Source: CAWCTD01 sp963798455 (GTDB lineage Bacteria > Acidobacteriota > Terriglobia > Bryobacterales > Bryobacteraceae). Taken from it: a DNA stretch of 64,000 nucleotides. Location: positions 310,001 through 374,000 of the forward strand of contig CAWCTD010000004.1 in assembly GCA_963798455.1 (NCBI GenBank), written 5' to 3'. Positions within the stretch are counted from its first letter, which is position 1; each line of letters starts with the position of its first letter. Of this stretch, positions 27,281-34,956 are shown piece after piece. The notes under the pieces are model-generated. The model was given only the letters and a program-made list of their open reading frames with translations, did no database searches and had not been told where the DNA came from. The position numbers and the translations under genes were made by a program.

Positions 27281-28444
27281 ATGCAAGGACATCTTTCCGG
27301 AACCTTGTGGACACGTCGGGAGTGGCTGGTCGCGGCGGGCGCGGCCGGTGCGGCTGCAAGAGCTCGAGCCGCGCCGACCTCCACGGTGGCGGTGGCCTCC
27401 TGCCGAGCTTACGATTCCACAATCGTAACTGCCATGCGCACCATGTTCGACCAGATCGGCGGCGTCGGTAAGCTCGTCTCCGGCAAGACGGTAGCCATCA
27501 AGATCAACATGACCGGCTCGGTGCGGGGCCGCACCAGTTATCGGCCCGCATGGTGCACCCGCTGGAGTCATCCGGCCGTGATCGGAGCGGTTGTCAGCCT
27601 GCTCGGAAAGGCCGGGGCACGCCGCATTCGCATCGTCGAAGGATCTCTAGAGGACGATCACCCTTTAGAAGAGAACATCCTGATCAGCGGCATGGACCCC
27701 AACGATCTACTGAACGCTGCTCCCAACGTCGACATGGAGAACACCGGCTACCTCGGAAAGGGTCTGCAATATGTCCGGCTCGGTGTGCCTGGCGGCGGAC
27801 TGATCTATCCTTCGTTTGATGTCAACCACTCCTACAAGGATTGCGATGTCCTGGTTTCCATCGCCAAGCTCAAAGAGCACCAAGTTACAGGCATTTCGCT
27901 CTCCTTGAAGAACATGGTCGGGATCGTGCCCGGCACGATCTACAGTGATGCCGCCGGTTACGATGTGCCTTCTAGTCGCCCTTTTGGCAAACTCAGCATG
28001 TTTCATATCGGCAACCGGCAGCCCCCGGAGATCATGGCGCCGGAGAACAACCCCAGTTCCCCGAGAGAATATGGCTACCGAGTGCCGCGCATCACTGTGG
28101 ATATTGTCAAGGCCAGGCCGGTCGATCTGGCCATCGTCGATGGCATTGCGACCCAGACGACCGCCGAGGTCGCGGCCCTGCCGGAGGGTGCGAAACGCAG
28201 AATCCATCTGGTCAAGCCTGGAATTCTGATTGCCGGCCTGAATCCGGTATGTACGGACGCAGTCGCTGCGGGCGTGATGGGCTTTGACCCCATGACCGAT
28301 AGGGGCACGGCCCCTTTTGAACTCTGTGACAACACCCTCAGGATTGCGGAGGATGCCGGAATCGGCACGCGCGACCTGCGCAACATCGAAGTAGCCGGTA
28401 CTCCCATCCGTGACGTGCGTTTCCCGTTCCGGGCTTACCGCTAG
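27281..28444 (+). CDS. DUF362-domain protein, Tat-exported
   Basis: A 387-residue protein of the DUF362 family. It starts 2 bases after the preceding stop (MQGHLSGTLWTRREWLVAAG), with a Tat-like leader. Family features include GKTVAIKINMTG, the acid-rich segment RRIRIVEGSLEDDHPL, and VSIAKLKEHQVTGISLSLKNMVGIVPG, where KxK..H and NMxG are characteristic. VDLAIVDGIATQ is also present. DUF362 proteins are found in iron-sulphur/redox and corrinoid-linked clusters, but their reaction is unknown. A second, distant DUF362 protein occurs at 56092. Co-transcription with TonB receptor 2 is likely from tight spacing. Confidence 0.82.
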   Translation: MQGHLSGTLWTRREWLVAAGAAGAAARARAAPTSTVAVASCRAYDSTIVTAMRTMFDQIGGVGKLVSGKTVAIKINMTGSVRGRTSYRPAWCTRWSHPAVIGAVVSLLGKAGARRIRIVEGSLEDDHPLEENILISGMDPNDLLNAAPNVDMENTGYLGKGLQYVRLGVPGGGLIYPSFDVNHSYKDCDVLVSIAKLKEHQVTGISLSLKNMVGIVPGTIYSDAAGYDVPSSRPFGKLSMFHIGNRQPPEIMAPENNPSSPREYGYRVPRITVDIVKARPVDLAIVDGIATQTTAEVAALPEGAKRRIHLVKPGILIAGLNPVCTDAVAAGVMGFDPMTDRGTAPFELCDNTLRIAEDAGIGTRDLRNIEVAGTPIRDVRFPFRAYR

Positions 28445-28452
28445 GACCGCTT

Positions 28453-29520
28453 ATGACGAAATCTGTGGTCGTGCTGGTTTGTGTTGTGGTGCTTTTGGCA
28501 GCCCCGTCCGCTGCGGCTCCGCGGCCGTTAGAAGTGTACTTCATCGACGTGGAAGGCGGAAATGCAACTCTGATTATCGGTCCCGCCGGGCAATCGATGC
28601 TGATCGATGCGGGTTGGCCGGGCCCGGACGATCGCGATGCGGACCGGATCATCCAGGTCGTCAAAGTTGCACGACTCAAACAGATCGATTACATGGTGGT
28701 CACTCACTACGATACGGACCACGTCGACAACGTGCCGAGGCTGATCGCCAAACTGCCCATCCCAGTTCGGGCCTTCGTCGACCACGGCGGCCCGGTCTTT
28801 CACGATGAGAAGAACCTGGCACGGGTGCAACCCTACTTTGCTTTGCGGAATCGCGCCCGGCACATCGTGCCCAAACCGGGTGATCTGCTGCCCATGAAAG
28901 CGGTTCAGGTGAAGGTTGTGACTTCAGCCGGTGAAACCATTCAGGCGCAGGGGGATGGCACGGTGAACGCAGCGTGTACGGGGACTTCGAAGCCGCAGCT
29001 GGTGCACGACGAGAACGAAGCGAGCCTTGGGCTCCTCTTCACATACGGCAAATTCCGAATGCTTGATCTGGCGGACCTCTTGGCTGGTAAAGAGCACGAA
29101 CTCATTTGCCCCAACAACCCCATCGGTACGGCATCAGTCTTTATCGTCGATGCCCATGGTCTTCCTGTCTCGAACACGCAGGAACTAGTGCACGGCGTAA
29201 AGCCGCAAGTCGCCATTATGAACAACGCCGCTCACAAGGGTGGAGGCGGCAGCGTGTGGGACGTGCTAAGCAACTCACCGAGTATGGAGGATGTCTGGCA
29301 GCTGCATTATTCCGTTGCGGACGGCGAGCGCGCCAATCCGCCTGCGCAGTTCGTCCTCAGCACGTCAGGGGAAAAGGACTGCGAGGGCGGATGGTTCAAA
29401 CTGTCGGCGTGGCCAGACGGCTCCTTCCAGGTCAGCAACAGTCGTACAGGTTTTTCGAAGACGTACAAGCCAAGACAAGGAACTGTGCGCACAGACTCAG
29501 GATCTGTCGGTCCACCCTAG
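28453..29520 (+). CDS. Exported metallo-beta-lactamase-fold hydrolase
   Basis: A 355-residue protein with a signal peptide (MTKSVVVLVCVVVLLAAPSA). The MBL core begins LEVYFIDVEGGNATLIIGP, like ComEC/Rec2-type and related MBL hydrolases. The zinc motif is THYDTDHVDN (HxxxDH) near residue 84, and DHGG follows near 115. A later His is visible in the NNAAHKGGGGS segment. It lies 8 bases after the DUF362 gene and ends the TonB 2 operon. It could hydrolyse an ester, lactone or phosphodiester in the periplasm; a lactonase would fit sugar-acid oxidation, but this is inference. Confidence 0.75.
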   Translation: MTKSVVVLVCVVVLLAAPSAAAPRPLEVYFIDVEGGNATLIIGPAGQSMLIDAGWPGPDDRDADRIIQVVKVARLKQIDYMVVTHYDTDHVDNVPRLIAKLPIPVRAFVDHGGPVFHDEKNLARVQPYFALRNRARHIVPKPGDLLPMKAVQVKVVTSAGETIQAQGDGTVNAACTGTSKPQLVHDENEASLGLLFTYGKFRMLDLADLLAGKEHELICPNNPIGTASVFIVDAHGLPVSNTQELVHGVKPQVAIMNNAAHKGGGGSVWDVLSNSPSMEDVWQLHYSVADGERANPPAQFVLSTSGEKDCEGGWFKLSAWPDGSFQVSNSRTGFSKTYKPRQGTVRTDSGSVGPP

Positions 29521-29764
29521 GCGGTGCCTCCAATCGATTCATAAAGCAGGAGGTTATCTGCACCCTCTGACTTATCGAAGCGCTCCTGGCGGACGTGGAA
29601 AGCTCCAGAAGGACTCCCCTTGGACACCGTGTTTGATGGGCGCGCTATGGTTTGTCAGCCACGCTACCGGGTGTTGCACGGCGCACTCTCCCGCTCTCGG
29701 TGTGGACGGCCGGCAGTCGCTTCCCCGAAAGGGCGAGTTTGCGAACTCTGCCCGCATTAAGGGC

Positions 29765-29793
29765 TTTACTGATCGTATGATATGATGTATACT
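29765..29793 (+). promoter_or_regulatory. Promoter with operator ahead of the C1/folate operon
   Basis: TTTACT (29765-29770), a 17-bp spacer and TATACT (29788-29793). The spacer contains ATCGTATGATATGAT (29772-29786), a full match to the consensus and nearly a perfect palindrome. The gap 29521-29924 otherwise shows no gene. Confidence 0.8.
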
Positions 29794-29924
29794 TCTCATT
29801 TGAGGCGAGGCAAAGGGGTCGAAAGACGCCCATCTGGATCGCCCGATCCGGTGAATCTCTTGTCTAGAAGGCGATTAGAAGCATAGAGTTACACCAGAAA
29901 GGGGAAGAAGCCGGGCAATAGCTT

Positions 29925-31691
29925 ATGATGACCTGCGAACCCACTCAGCTGCAGGACTGGCAGATCGCCGAACAGGCCGAAGCCGGAATGCCCTCCCCGG
30001 AGGCATGGCGCGAGCGGCTCGGCCTTCGAAAAGACGAAGTGATCCCCGTGGGGCGCGTCTCGAAGCTGGATTTCCTCAAGATCATGGAGCGCCTGGAAAG
30101 CCGCCCCGACGGCAAGTATGTGGAAATCACCGCCATCACCCCGACCCCTCTGGGTGAAGGCAAGAGCACCACGGCCCTGGGGCTGATGCAAGGACTGGGG
30201 AAGCGTGGCAAGAATGTTGGCGGCTGCCTCCGCCAGCCTTCAGGTGGCCCCACCATGAACATCAAGGGGACTGCGGCTGGAGGAGGCAAGGCCCTGTTGA
30301 TCCCCATGACCGAGTTTTCCATGGGGCTGACCGGGGACATGAACGATGTCATGAACGCTCACAACCTTGCCATGGTGGCCTTGACCGCCCGTATGCAGCA
30401 CGAGCGGAACTACTCCGATGAGCAACTCCAGCGGCTCACCAAGATGCGACGCTTGGACATTGACCCTTGTCGGGTGGAAATGGGTTGGGTCATCGACTTC
30501 TGCGCCCAGGCCCTGCGGAACATCATCATTGGAATCGGTGACAGGTCGGACGGCTACATGATGCAGTCGAAGTTCGGCGTGGCGGCAAGTTCCGAGTTGA
30601 TGGCTATCCTAGCGATTGTCCGCGACCTGCCTGATTTGCGGAGGCGCTTGGCGGAGATCACCGTGACCCTTGACAAGCGGGGCAATCCCATCACTACGGG
30701 AGATCTGGAGGTAGCAGGCGCCATGTGTGCCTGGATGCGCAACGCCATCAATCCCACACTATGCAGCACCGCTGAATACCAACCTTGTCTTGTGCACGCC
30801 GGCCCCTTCGCCAATATTGCGGTGGGGCAGTCTTCGATCATTGGTGACCGGGTCGGTCTGAAGTTGTTTGACTACCACGTGACGGAAAGCGGATTCGCGG
30901 CAGACATAGGGTTTGAGAAGTTCTGGAACGTCAAGTGCCGCTACAGCGGGCTCCAACCTGACTCGTCTGTTCTGACCACCACGGTTCGCTCTCTGAAGAT
31001 GCACGGCGGCGGTCCGAGGGTGGCAACTGGACTGCCATTGCCGGAGGAGTACACCAGAGAGAACCTGAAGCTTGTGGAAAACGGGATCCCAAACATGTTG
31101 CACCATATCGGCGTCATCCGAAGATCGGGCATCAACCCGGTGGTGTGCATCAACCGATTCACGACTGATACCGTGGAGGAGCTTGCTCTGGTTCGAAAAG
31201 AGGCCGAGTCGGCAGGTGCTCGCTGCGCGGTTTCCGAACATTGGGCCAAAGGCGGCGAAGGGGCACTGGAACTTGCCGATGCGGTGACGGACGCATGCCG
31301 GGACCGAGTCGATTTCAAGTATCTTTACCCGCTGGAGATGAAGCTTCGGGACCGAGTCGAGGTGATCGCCAGGGAGATCTACGGCGCCGACGGCGTCGCC
31401 TGGAGTCCGGAGGCGGACGCCAAGGCGACTGCTTTGGAATCCGACGCACGCTATGATGACTACGCCACGATGATGGTTAAGACGCACCTGAGCCTCAGCC
31501 ATGATCCTGGGCTCAAGGGTGTGCCGAAGGGCTGGGTCCTTCCGATTCGGGACGTACTGGTTTACTCCGGGGCAAAGTTCCTGTGCCCTTGCGCTGGGGC
31601 CATCAGCCTGATGCCCGGAACCTCTTCCAATCCCGGCTTTCGTCGTGTGGACGTCGACACAAGGTCAGGGAAGGTGACCGGTTTGTTCTAG
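29925..31691 (+). CDS. fhs: Formate-tetrahydrofolate ligase (divergent)
   Basis: A 588-residue enzyme that interconverts 10-formyl-THF + ADP + Pi with formate + THF + ATP. The ATP loop is TPTPLGEGKSTTALGL near residue 72; LTGDMNDVMNAHNL and AGPFANIAVGQSSIIGDRV match conserved blocks, as does TESGFAADIGFEKF. Canonical members are ~555 residues and have GGGYAQVxPM; here GGGKALLIPM, so this is a divergent subfamily with a longer N-terminus. Located first in the operon behind the best operator. In this setting it most likely runs towards formate, recovering ATP as methyl groups are oxidised, as in methylotrophic and demethylating pathways. Confidence 0.9.
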   Translation: MMTCEPTQLQDWQIAEQAEAGMPSPEAWRERLGLRKDEVIPVGRVSKLDFLKIMERLESRPDGKYVEITAITPTPLGEGKSTTALGLMQGLGKRGKNVGGCLRQPSGGPTMNIKGTAAGGGKALLIPMTEFSMGLTGDMNDVMNAHNLAMVALTARMQHERNYSDEQLQRLTKMRRLDIDPCRVEMGWVIDFCAQALRNIIIGIGDRSDGYMMQSKFGVAASSELMAILAIVRDLPDLRRRLAEITVTLDKRGNPITTGDLEVAGAMCAWMRNAINPTLCSTAEYQPCLVHAGPFANIAVGQSSIIGDRVGLKLFDYHVTESGFAADIGFEKFWNVKCRYSGLQPDSSVLTTTVRSLKMHGGGPRVATGLPLPEEYTRENLKLVENGIPNMLHHIGVIRRSGINPVVCINRFTTDTVEELALVRKEAESAGARCAVSEHWAKGGEGALELADAVTDACRDRVDFKYLYPLEMKLRDRVEVIAREIYGADGVAWSPEADAKATALESDARYDDYATMMVKTHLSLSHDPGLKGVPKGWVLPIRDVLVYSGAKFLCPCAGAISLMPGTSSNPGFRRVDVDTRSGKVTGLF

Positions 31692-31703
31692 GAGGACCTG
31701 AGG

Positions 31704-32159
31704 ATGGCTTTGGAGTCGGTTTATCTGTTTCAGGAGGTCTGCGAGCAAACTCGCGGCGAGATCGCACGGATCGCGACAGAGGAATCGTATTCGCAGGGAG
31801 CTTTTCTGTTTCACGCGGGTGATCCGGCTGACTACCTCTACCTTCTTCAAAGAGGATGGGTGCGATTGAGCGTGGCGCGCAGGGGGCTTCTGTCTCATAT
31901 CGTGAGCGATCCTGGCGAGGCCATCGGCTGGTCGAGCATGGCGGGCAACGGCGTCTATACAGCCTCTGCGGAGTGCTTGCTCCCGGTAACGGTCTTGAAG
32001 ATTGGGAAAGAAACGCTAAATCAGATGCTGGAGAGAGACCCAGCCAGCGGGCTGTCCTTTTATCGGCGTCTGGCCAGGATGATGGGCCGGCGGCTGGTCG
32101 CCAGTTACGGGGCGACGCTCTCCATGCAATTCCCGGGGGATACCCGCTCCTATGGCTAG
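31704..32159 (+). CDS. Stand-alone cyclic-nucleotide-binding-domain protein
   Basis: A 151-residue protein with one Crp-type cNMP-binding beta-roll: YSQGAFLFHAGDPADYLYLL, WVRLSVARRG, and PGEAIGWSSMAGNGVYTASA at the phosphate-binding cassette, then a C-terminal helix. There is no helix-turn-helix, so it is not itself a CRP-type regulator. It starts after AGGAGG 12 bases past fhs and overlaps the start of metF by 8 bases, implying translational coupling. It might sense a nucleotide and act on a partner enzyme, perhaps MetF. In some redox-linked operons such proteins accompany oxidoreductase subunits; this is inference. Confidence 0.75.
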   Translation: MALESVYLFQEVCEQTRGEIARIATEESYSQGAFLFHAGDPADYLYLLQRGWVRLSVARRGLLSHIVSDPGEAIGWSSMAGNGVYTASAECLLPVTVLKIGKETLNQMLERDPASGLSFYRRLARMMGRRLVASYGATLSMQFPGDTRSYG

Positions 32160-33699
32160 GGCTGGGCAATCAACAGGCGAGAACTTCCTGAAATCCGCGT
32201 TGGCCAAGGGCGAGTTCCTCTGCACGGCCGAGTTGGTTCTGGGCCGCGATCACGAGGTGGTCGAGGCCGAGACCTTCGTCAGGGACGCGTCCGGTGAGCC
32301 CAACGGCATCAAGGTCGTCAGCGTCACGGACCTGCCAGGTGGCAACCCGGCTCTGCCACCGGAAGCCTTCCTGTCCTACATCCTAGAACACAACCTGACG
32401 CCGATTGCGCATCTCACCGGGAAGGACGGAAACCGTTCGTTCCTGGAAGGGCGCCTGCACACCATGGCGCGGATGGGAGCGGAGAACATCCTGGCCTTGA
32501 CAGGGGATGCCCAGAAAGACGGCTTCGCTGGGAGGGCCAAGCCTGTCCACGATCTGGACTCCGTGCTCATTCTCTGGCTGACCCAAGCGATGAGGGGTGG
32601 CATCGAGTATACGCAGGGCTCCAGGACGGTGCGCAGCGCGCCGAGCGACTTCTTCGCAGGGGCGGTGGTGAACCCGTTCAAGGTGCGTGAGCCGGACTTG
32701 ATGATGCAGTTCTACAAGCTGGAGCTGAAGATCCGCTCGGGAGCGCAGTTCATCATCACCCAGGTCGGTTACAACCTGCGCAAGCTCTACGGACTCCGGC
32801 AGTACATGTTGCGCGAGGGCTTGGGGCACGTTCCCGTGTTGGCCAATGTCTACGTCCCGACGGCCACCATCGCCCGGATGATGCAGAGCGGGGAGCTGGC
32901 GGGTTGCGTGGTCCCCGACGAGTTGGTCCGAAGGCTGGAGAATGAGAAGAAACCGCAGCGCCTGGAACGCGCCGCACTGATGGTGGCCGCGGTCAAGGAC
33001 CTGGGCTTCGCCGGGGCGCACATCGGCGGCTTCGGCCTCGCCCACCGAGACTTCATGACCATCCTCGACCGGGCACAGGCGATTGAGAAGGACTGGCGGC
33101 AGAGATTGGAGGAACTCGTGTTCGAATACCCGAACGAGTTCTATCTGCTGCCTCCGGCGAAGGATGGCCTCAGTGACGGTGCCGCTGGCTACCGGGTCAC
33201 GCGAATCGGGCCACGAGCATCGTTCAAGCTGCGGTTTTCGGAGTTTGTGCATCGCCATCTGATCGCCGGCGATTCGTTCGGGGCGCGTTTCTTTGCGAAG
33301 CGGTTGAAGCCAGACGGCGGGAACTCCTGGCGGCGTGGTCTCTGGGCCACTCTGCTGGAGCCGTCCTCGCTGTACCGAAAGGCCGCCCTGGGCTGCATGA
33401 GCTGTGGCGACTGCATCCAGGAGCACCTCAGTTACGCGGGCTGCTCGATGCGCTGGTGCTACAAGGAACTGCGTAACGGGCCGTGCGGCGGCTCGCGGAC
33501 GAATGGGACCTGTGAGGCGCGTCCCGAATTGCCGTGCATCTGGAACCTGGTCTACCTGAGCACACTGGCGGCCGGCGAGGATCCCAAGAAGTTTGCGCAT
33601 TACATCATCCCGCCCCGGGACTGGTGCCTGGACCGCACGAACGCGCTGGCCAATCGTTTGGCGGGTCTGGACAACATCTGTAAGAGGCAGAAGGTTTAG
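32152..33699 (+). CDS. metF: Methylenetetrahydrofolate reductase with MetV-like C-terminal domain
   Basis: A 515-residue protein. Residues ~1-310 form the MetF TIM barrel: IKVVSVTDLPGGNPALPP, LTPIAHLTGKDGNRSFLE, ENILALTGDAQKDGFAGR and GAQFIITQVGYNLRKLYG, the usual folate/FAD-binding blocks. Residues ~390-480 form a cysteine-rich region (GCMSCGDCIQEHLSYAGCS, then WCYKELRNGPCGGS) of the MTHFR_C/MetV type that binds Fe-S or zinc in acetogenic enzymes. The two are normally separate subunits there. It would oxidise methyl-THF to methylene-THF in this pathway. Overlap with the upstream gene and 16-base spacing to the next methyltransferase show one operon. Confidence 0.88.
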   Translation: MARAGQSTGENFLKSALAKGEFLCTAELVLGRDHEVVEAETFVRDASGEPNGIKVVSVTDLPGGNPALPPEAFLSYILEHNLTPIAHLTGKDGNRSFLEGRLHTMARMGAENILALTGDAQKDGFAGRAKPVHDLDSVLILWLTQAMRGGIEYTQGSRTVRSAPSDFFAGAVVNPFKVREPDLMMQFYKLELKIRSGAQFIITQVGYNLRKLYGLRQYMLREGLGHVPVLANVYVPTATIARMMQSGELAGCVVPDELVRRLENEKKPQRLERAALMVAAVKDLGFAGAHIGGFGLAHRDFMTILDRAQAIEKDWRQRLEELVFEYPNEFYLLPPAKDGLSDGAAGYRVTRIGPRASFKLRFSEFVHRHLIAGDSFGARFFAKRLKPDGGNSWRRGLWATLLEPSSLYRKAALGCMSCGDCIQEHLSYAGCSMRWCYKELRNGPCGGSRTNGTCEARPELPCIWNLVYLSTLAAGEDPKKFAHYIIPPRDWCLDRTNALANRLAGLDNICKRQKV

Positions 33700-33715
33700 A
33701 TCAAAGGGAGGTGGC

Positions 33716-34519
33716 ATGTTCATCATCGGCGAACTCATCAACTGCACGAGGAAGGGCATCCGGGCGGCCGTCGAAGACAGGGATACTGCCTACATCAGCG
33801 AAGTTGCCATGAGGCAGTCAGACGCGGGAGCCTCTATGTTGGACGTCAATGGGGGTATCGCGGGGCAGGAGACGGAATGCCTGTCGTGGCTGGTCGATGT
33901 CGTGCAGAAAACGGTGGACTTGCCGCTCTGCCTAGACAGCTCCGACCCGGCGGCTCTGCGGGCGGCGCTGCCGCTGTGTAAGCAGCGGCCTCTGATCAAT
34001 TCCATCACTGACGAGCCGGCGCGGTTCGAGGCCGTGCTCCCTCTGTTGAAGGAGTACGCTGCGAAAGTCATTGCTCTTTGTATGGCAGAATTGGGTCCAC
34101 CATCAGGCGTTGAGGACCGTGTGGCCACGGCCTGCCGGCTGGTGGACCGGCTGACGGTGGAGGGCCTCGCGCTCGACGACATTTATGTGGACCCTTGCGT
34201 GCTGCCCGTGAGCACGGGCCCGGAGCATGGCCGATCAGTAGCAGAGGGAATCAGCCAGATCATGACGCGCTTTCCCGGTGTGCACACCAGCGTCGGGCTG
34301 AGCAATGTGTCCTTCGGCCTCCCCTTGCGGAAGCTGCTAAATCAGAACTTCGTGGTGTTGCTCATGTCCCGGGGGCTGGATGCGGTTATCGCCGACCCCT
34401 GTGACCCCCTGCTCATGGCCAACATCGCTGCTGCCGAAGCACTCCTGGGTCGGGACGAGTATTGCGTCGAATACGTGCGGGTCTTTCAAGAAGGGCGATT
34501 GGAGATTGCAGCGGCCTAG
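33716..34519 (+). CDS. Methyltetrahydrofolate:corrinoid methyltransferase
   Basis: A 267-residue pterin-binding barrel of the MtgA/AcsE/OdmD type. Start MFIIGELINCTRKGIRAA after AGGGAGGT; the frame is open back to 33593 without a site. Family residues include the N-terminal GExIN, ASMLDVNGG (Asp and Asn that hold the pterin), LPLCLDSSDPAALRAAL and LINSITDE. The typical MT2 end is VVLLMSRGLDAVIADP. It should transfer the methyl from the corrinoid protein at 7239 to THF, linking demethylation to MetF. It lacks the cobalamin domains of MetH, so it is not a methionine synthase. Confidence 0.88.
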   Translation: MFIIGELINCTRKGIRAAVEDRDTAYISEVAMRQSDAGASMLDVNGGIAGQETECLSWLVDVVQKTVDLPLCLDSSDPAALRAALPLCKQRPLINSITDEPARFEAVLPLLKEYAAKVIALCMAELGPPSGVEDRVATACRLVDRLTVEGLALDDIYVDPCVLPVSTGPEHGRSVAEGISQIMTRFPGVHTSVGLSNVSFGLPLRKLLNQNFVVLLMSRGLDAVIADPCDPLLMANIAAAEALLGRDEYCVEYVRVFQEGRLEIAAA

Positions 34520-34563
34520 TCCTGACGTTGCTCCGTCTCCGCTTGCGGGTCGAAAGTTCACCC

Positions 34564-34944
34564 ATGTTTCAGGTTTCGGTCGAGGCGACATTCGCGGCAG
34601 CACACTTCCTCCGTGATCATGAAGGCAGTTGTGAGAGACTGCACGGCCACAATTACCGTGTTGTGGTGACCGTCGCTGGCCCCACACTGAACGGGAATGG
34701 TCTGCTCATGGATTTTGCCGAGCTGAAGAGCATGGTCCAGGATGTGCTCGGGCGCTTGGATCATCGTTTTCTGAATGAGGTTCCTCCATTCGACGTTTTG
34801 AATCCATCAACTGAGAACATCGCCAAGTACTTCTGTGACGAAATCAGCGTGCACCTGGCTGAGGAAAGTCGGATCCACGTGGATGAAGTCAGAGTGTGGG
34901 AGACAGACACAGACAGCGCGTCATATCGACCTGGCTACTCATAG
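34564..34944 (+). CDS. 6-pyruvoyltetrahydropterin synthase family protein (PTPS-I/III-like)
   Basis: A 126-residue T-fold enzyme starting MFQVSVEATFAAAHFL. Zinc ligands are His14, His27 and His29 in ATFAAAHFL and ERLHGHNY. Just before HGH the sequence is CERLHGH: the catalytic Cys23 of QueD/PTPS-I followed by Glu24 at the position used by PTPS-III, which replaces dihydroneopterin aldolase (FolB) in folate synthesis. Having both marks the PTPS-I/III type. Because folD, pabA and pabB follow, I infer a role in making 6-hydroxymethyl-dihydropterin for folate; queuosine synthesis is less likely here. Confidence 0.82.
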   Translation: MFQVSVEATFAAAHFLRDHEGSCERLHGHNYRVVVTVAGPTLNGNGLLMDFAELKSMVQDVLGRLDHRFLNEVPPFDVLNPSTENIAKYFCDEISVHLAEESRIHVDEVRVWETDTDSASYRPGYS

Positions 34945-34956
34945 GGGAGAAGATCA

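Noticed and set aside
32383..33759. 458-residue minus-strand ORF
   Set aside because: Antisense to metF, low-complexity composition, no domain signals.
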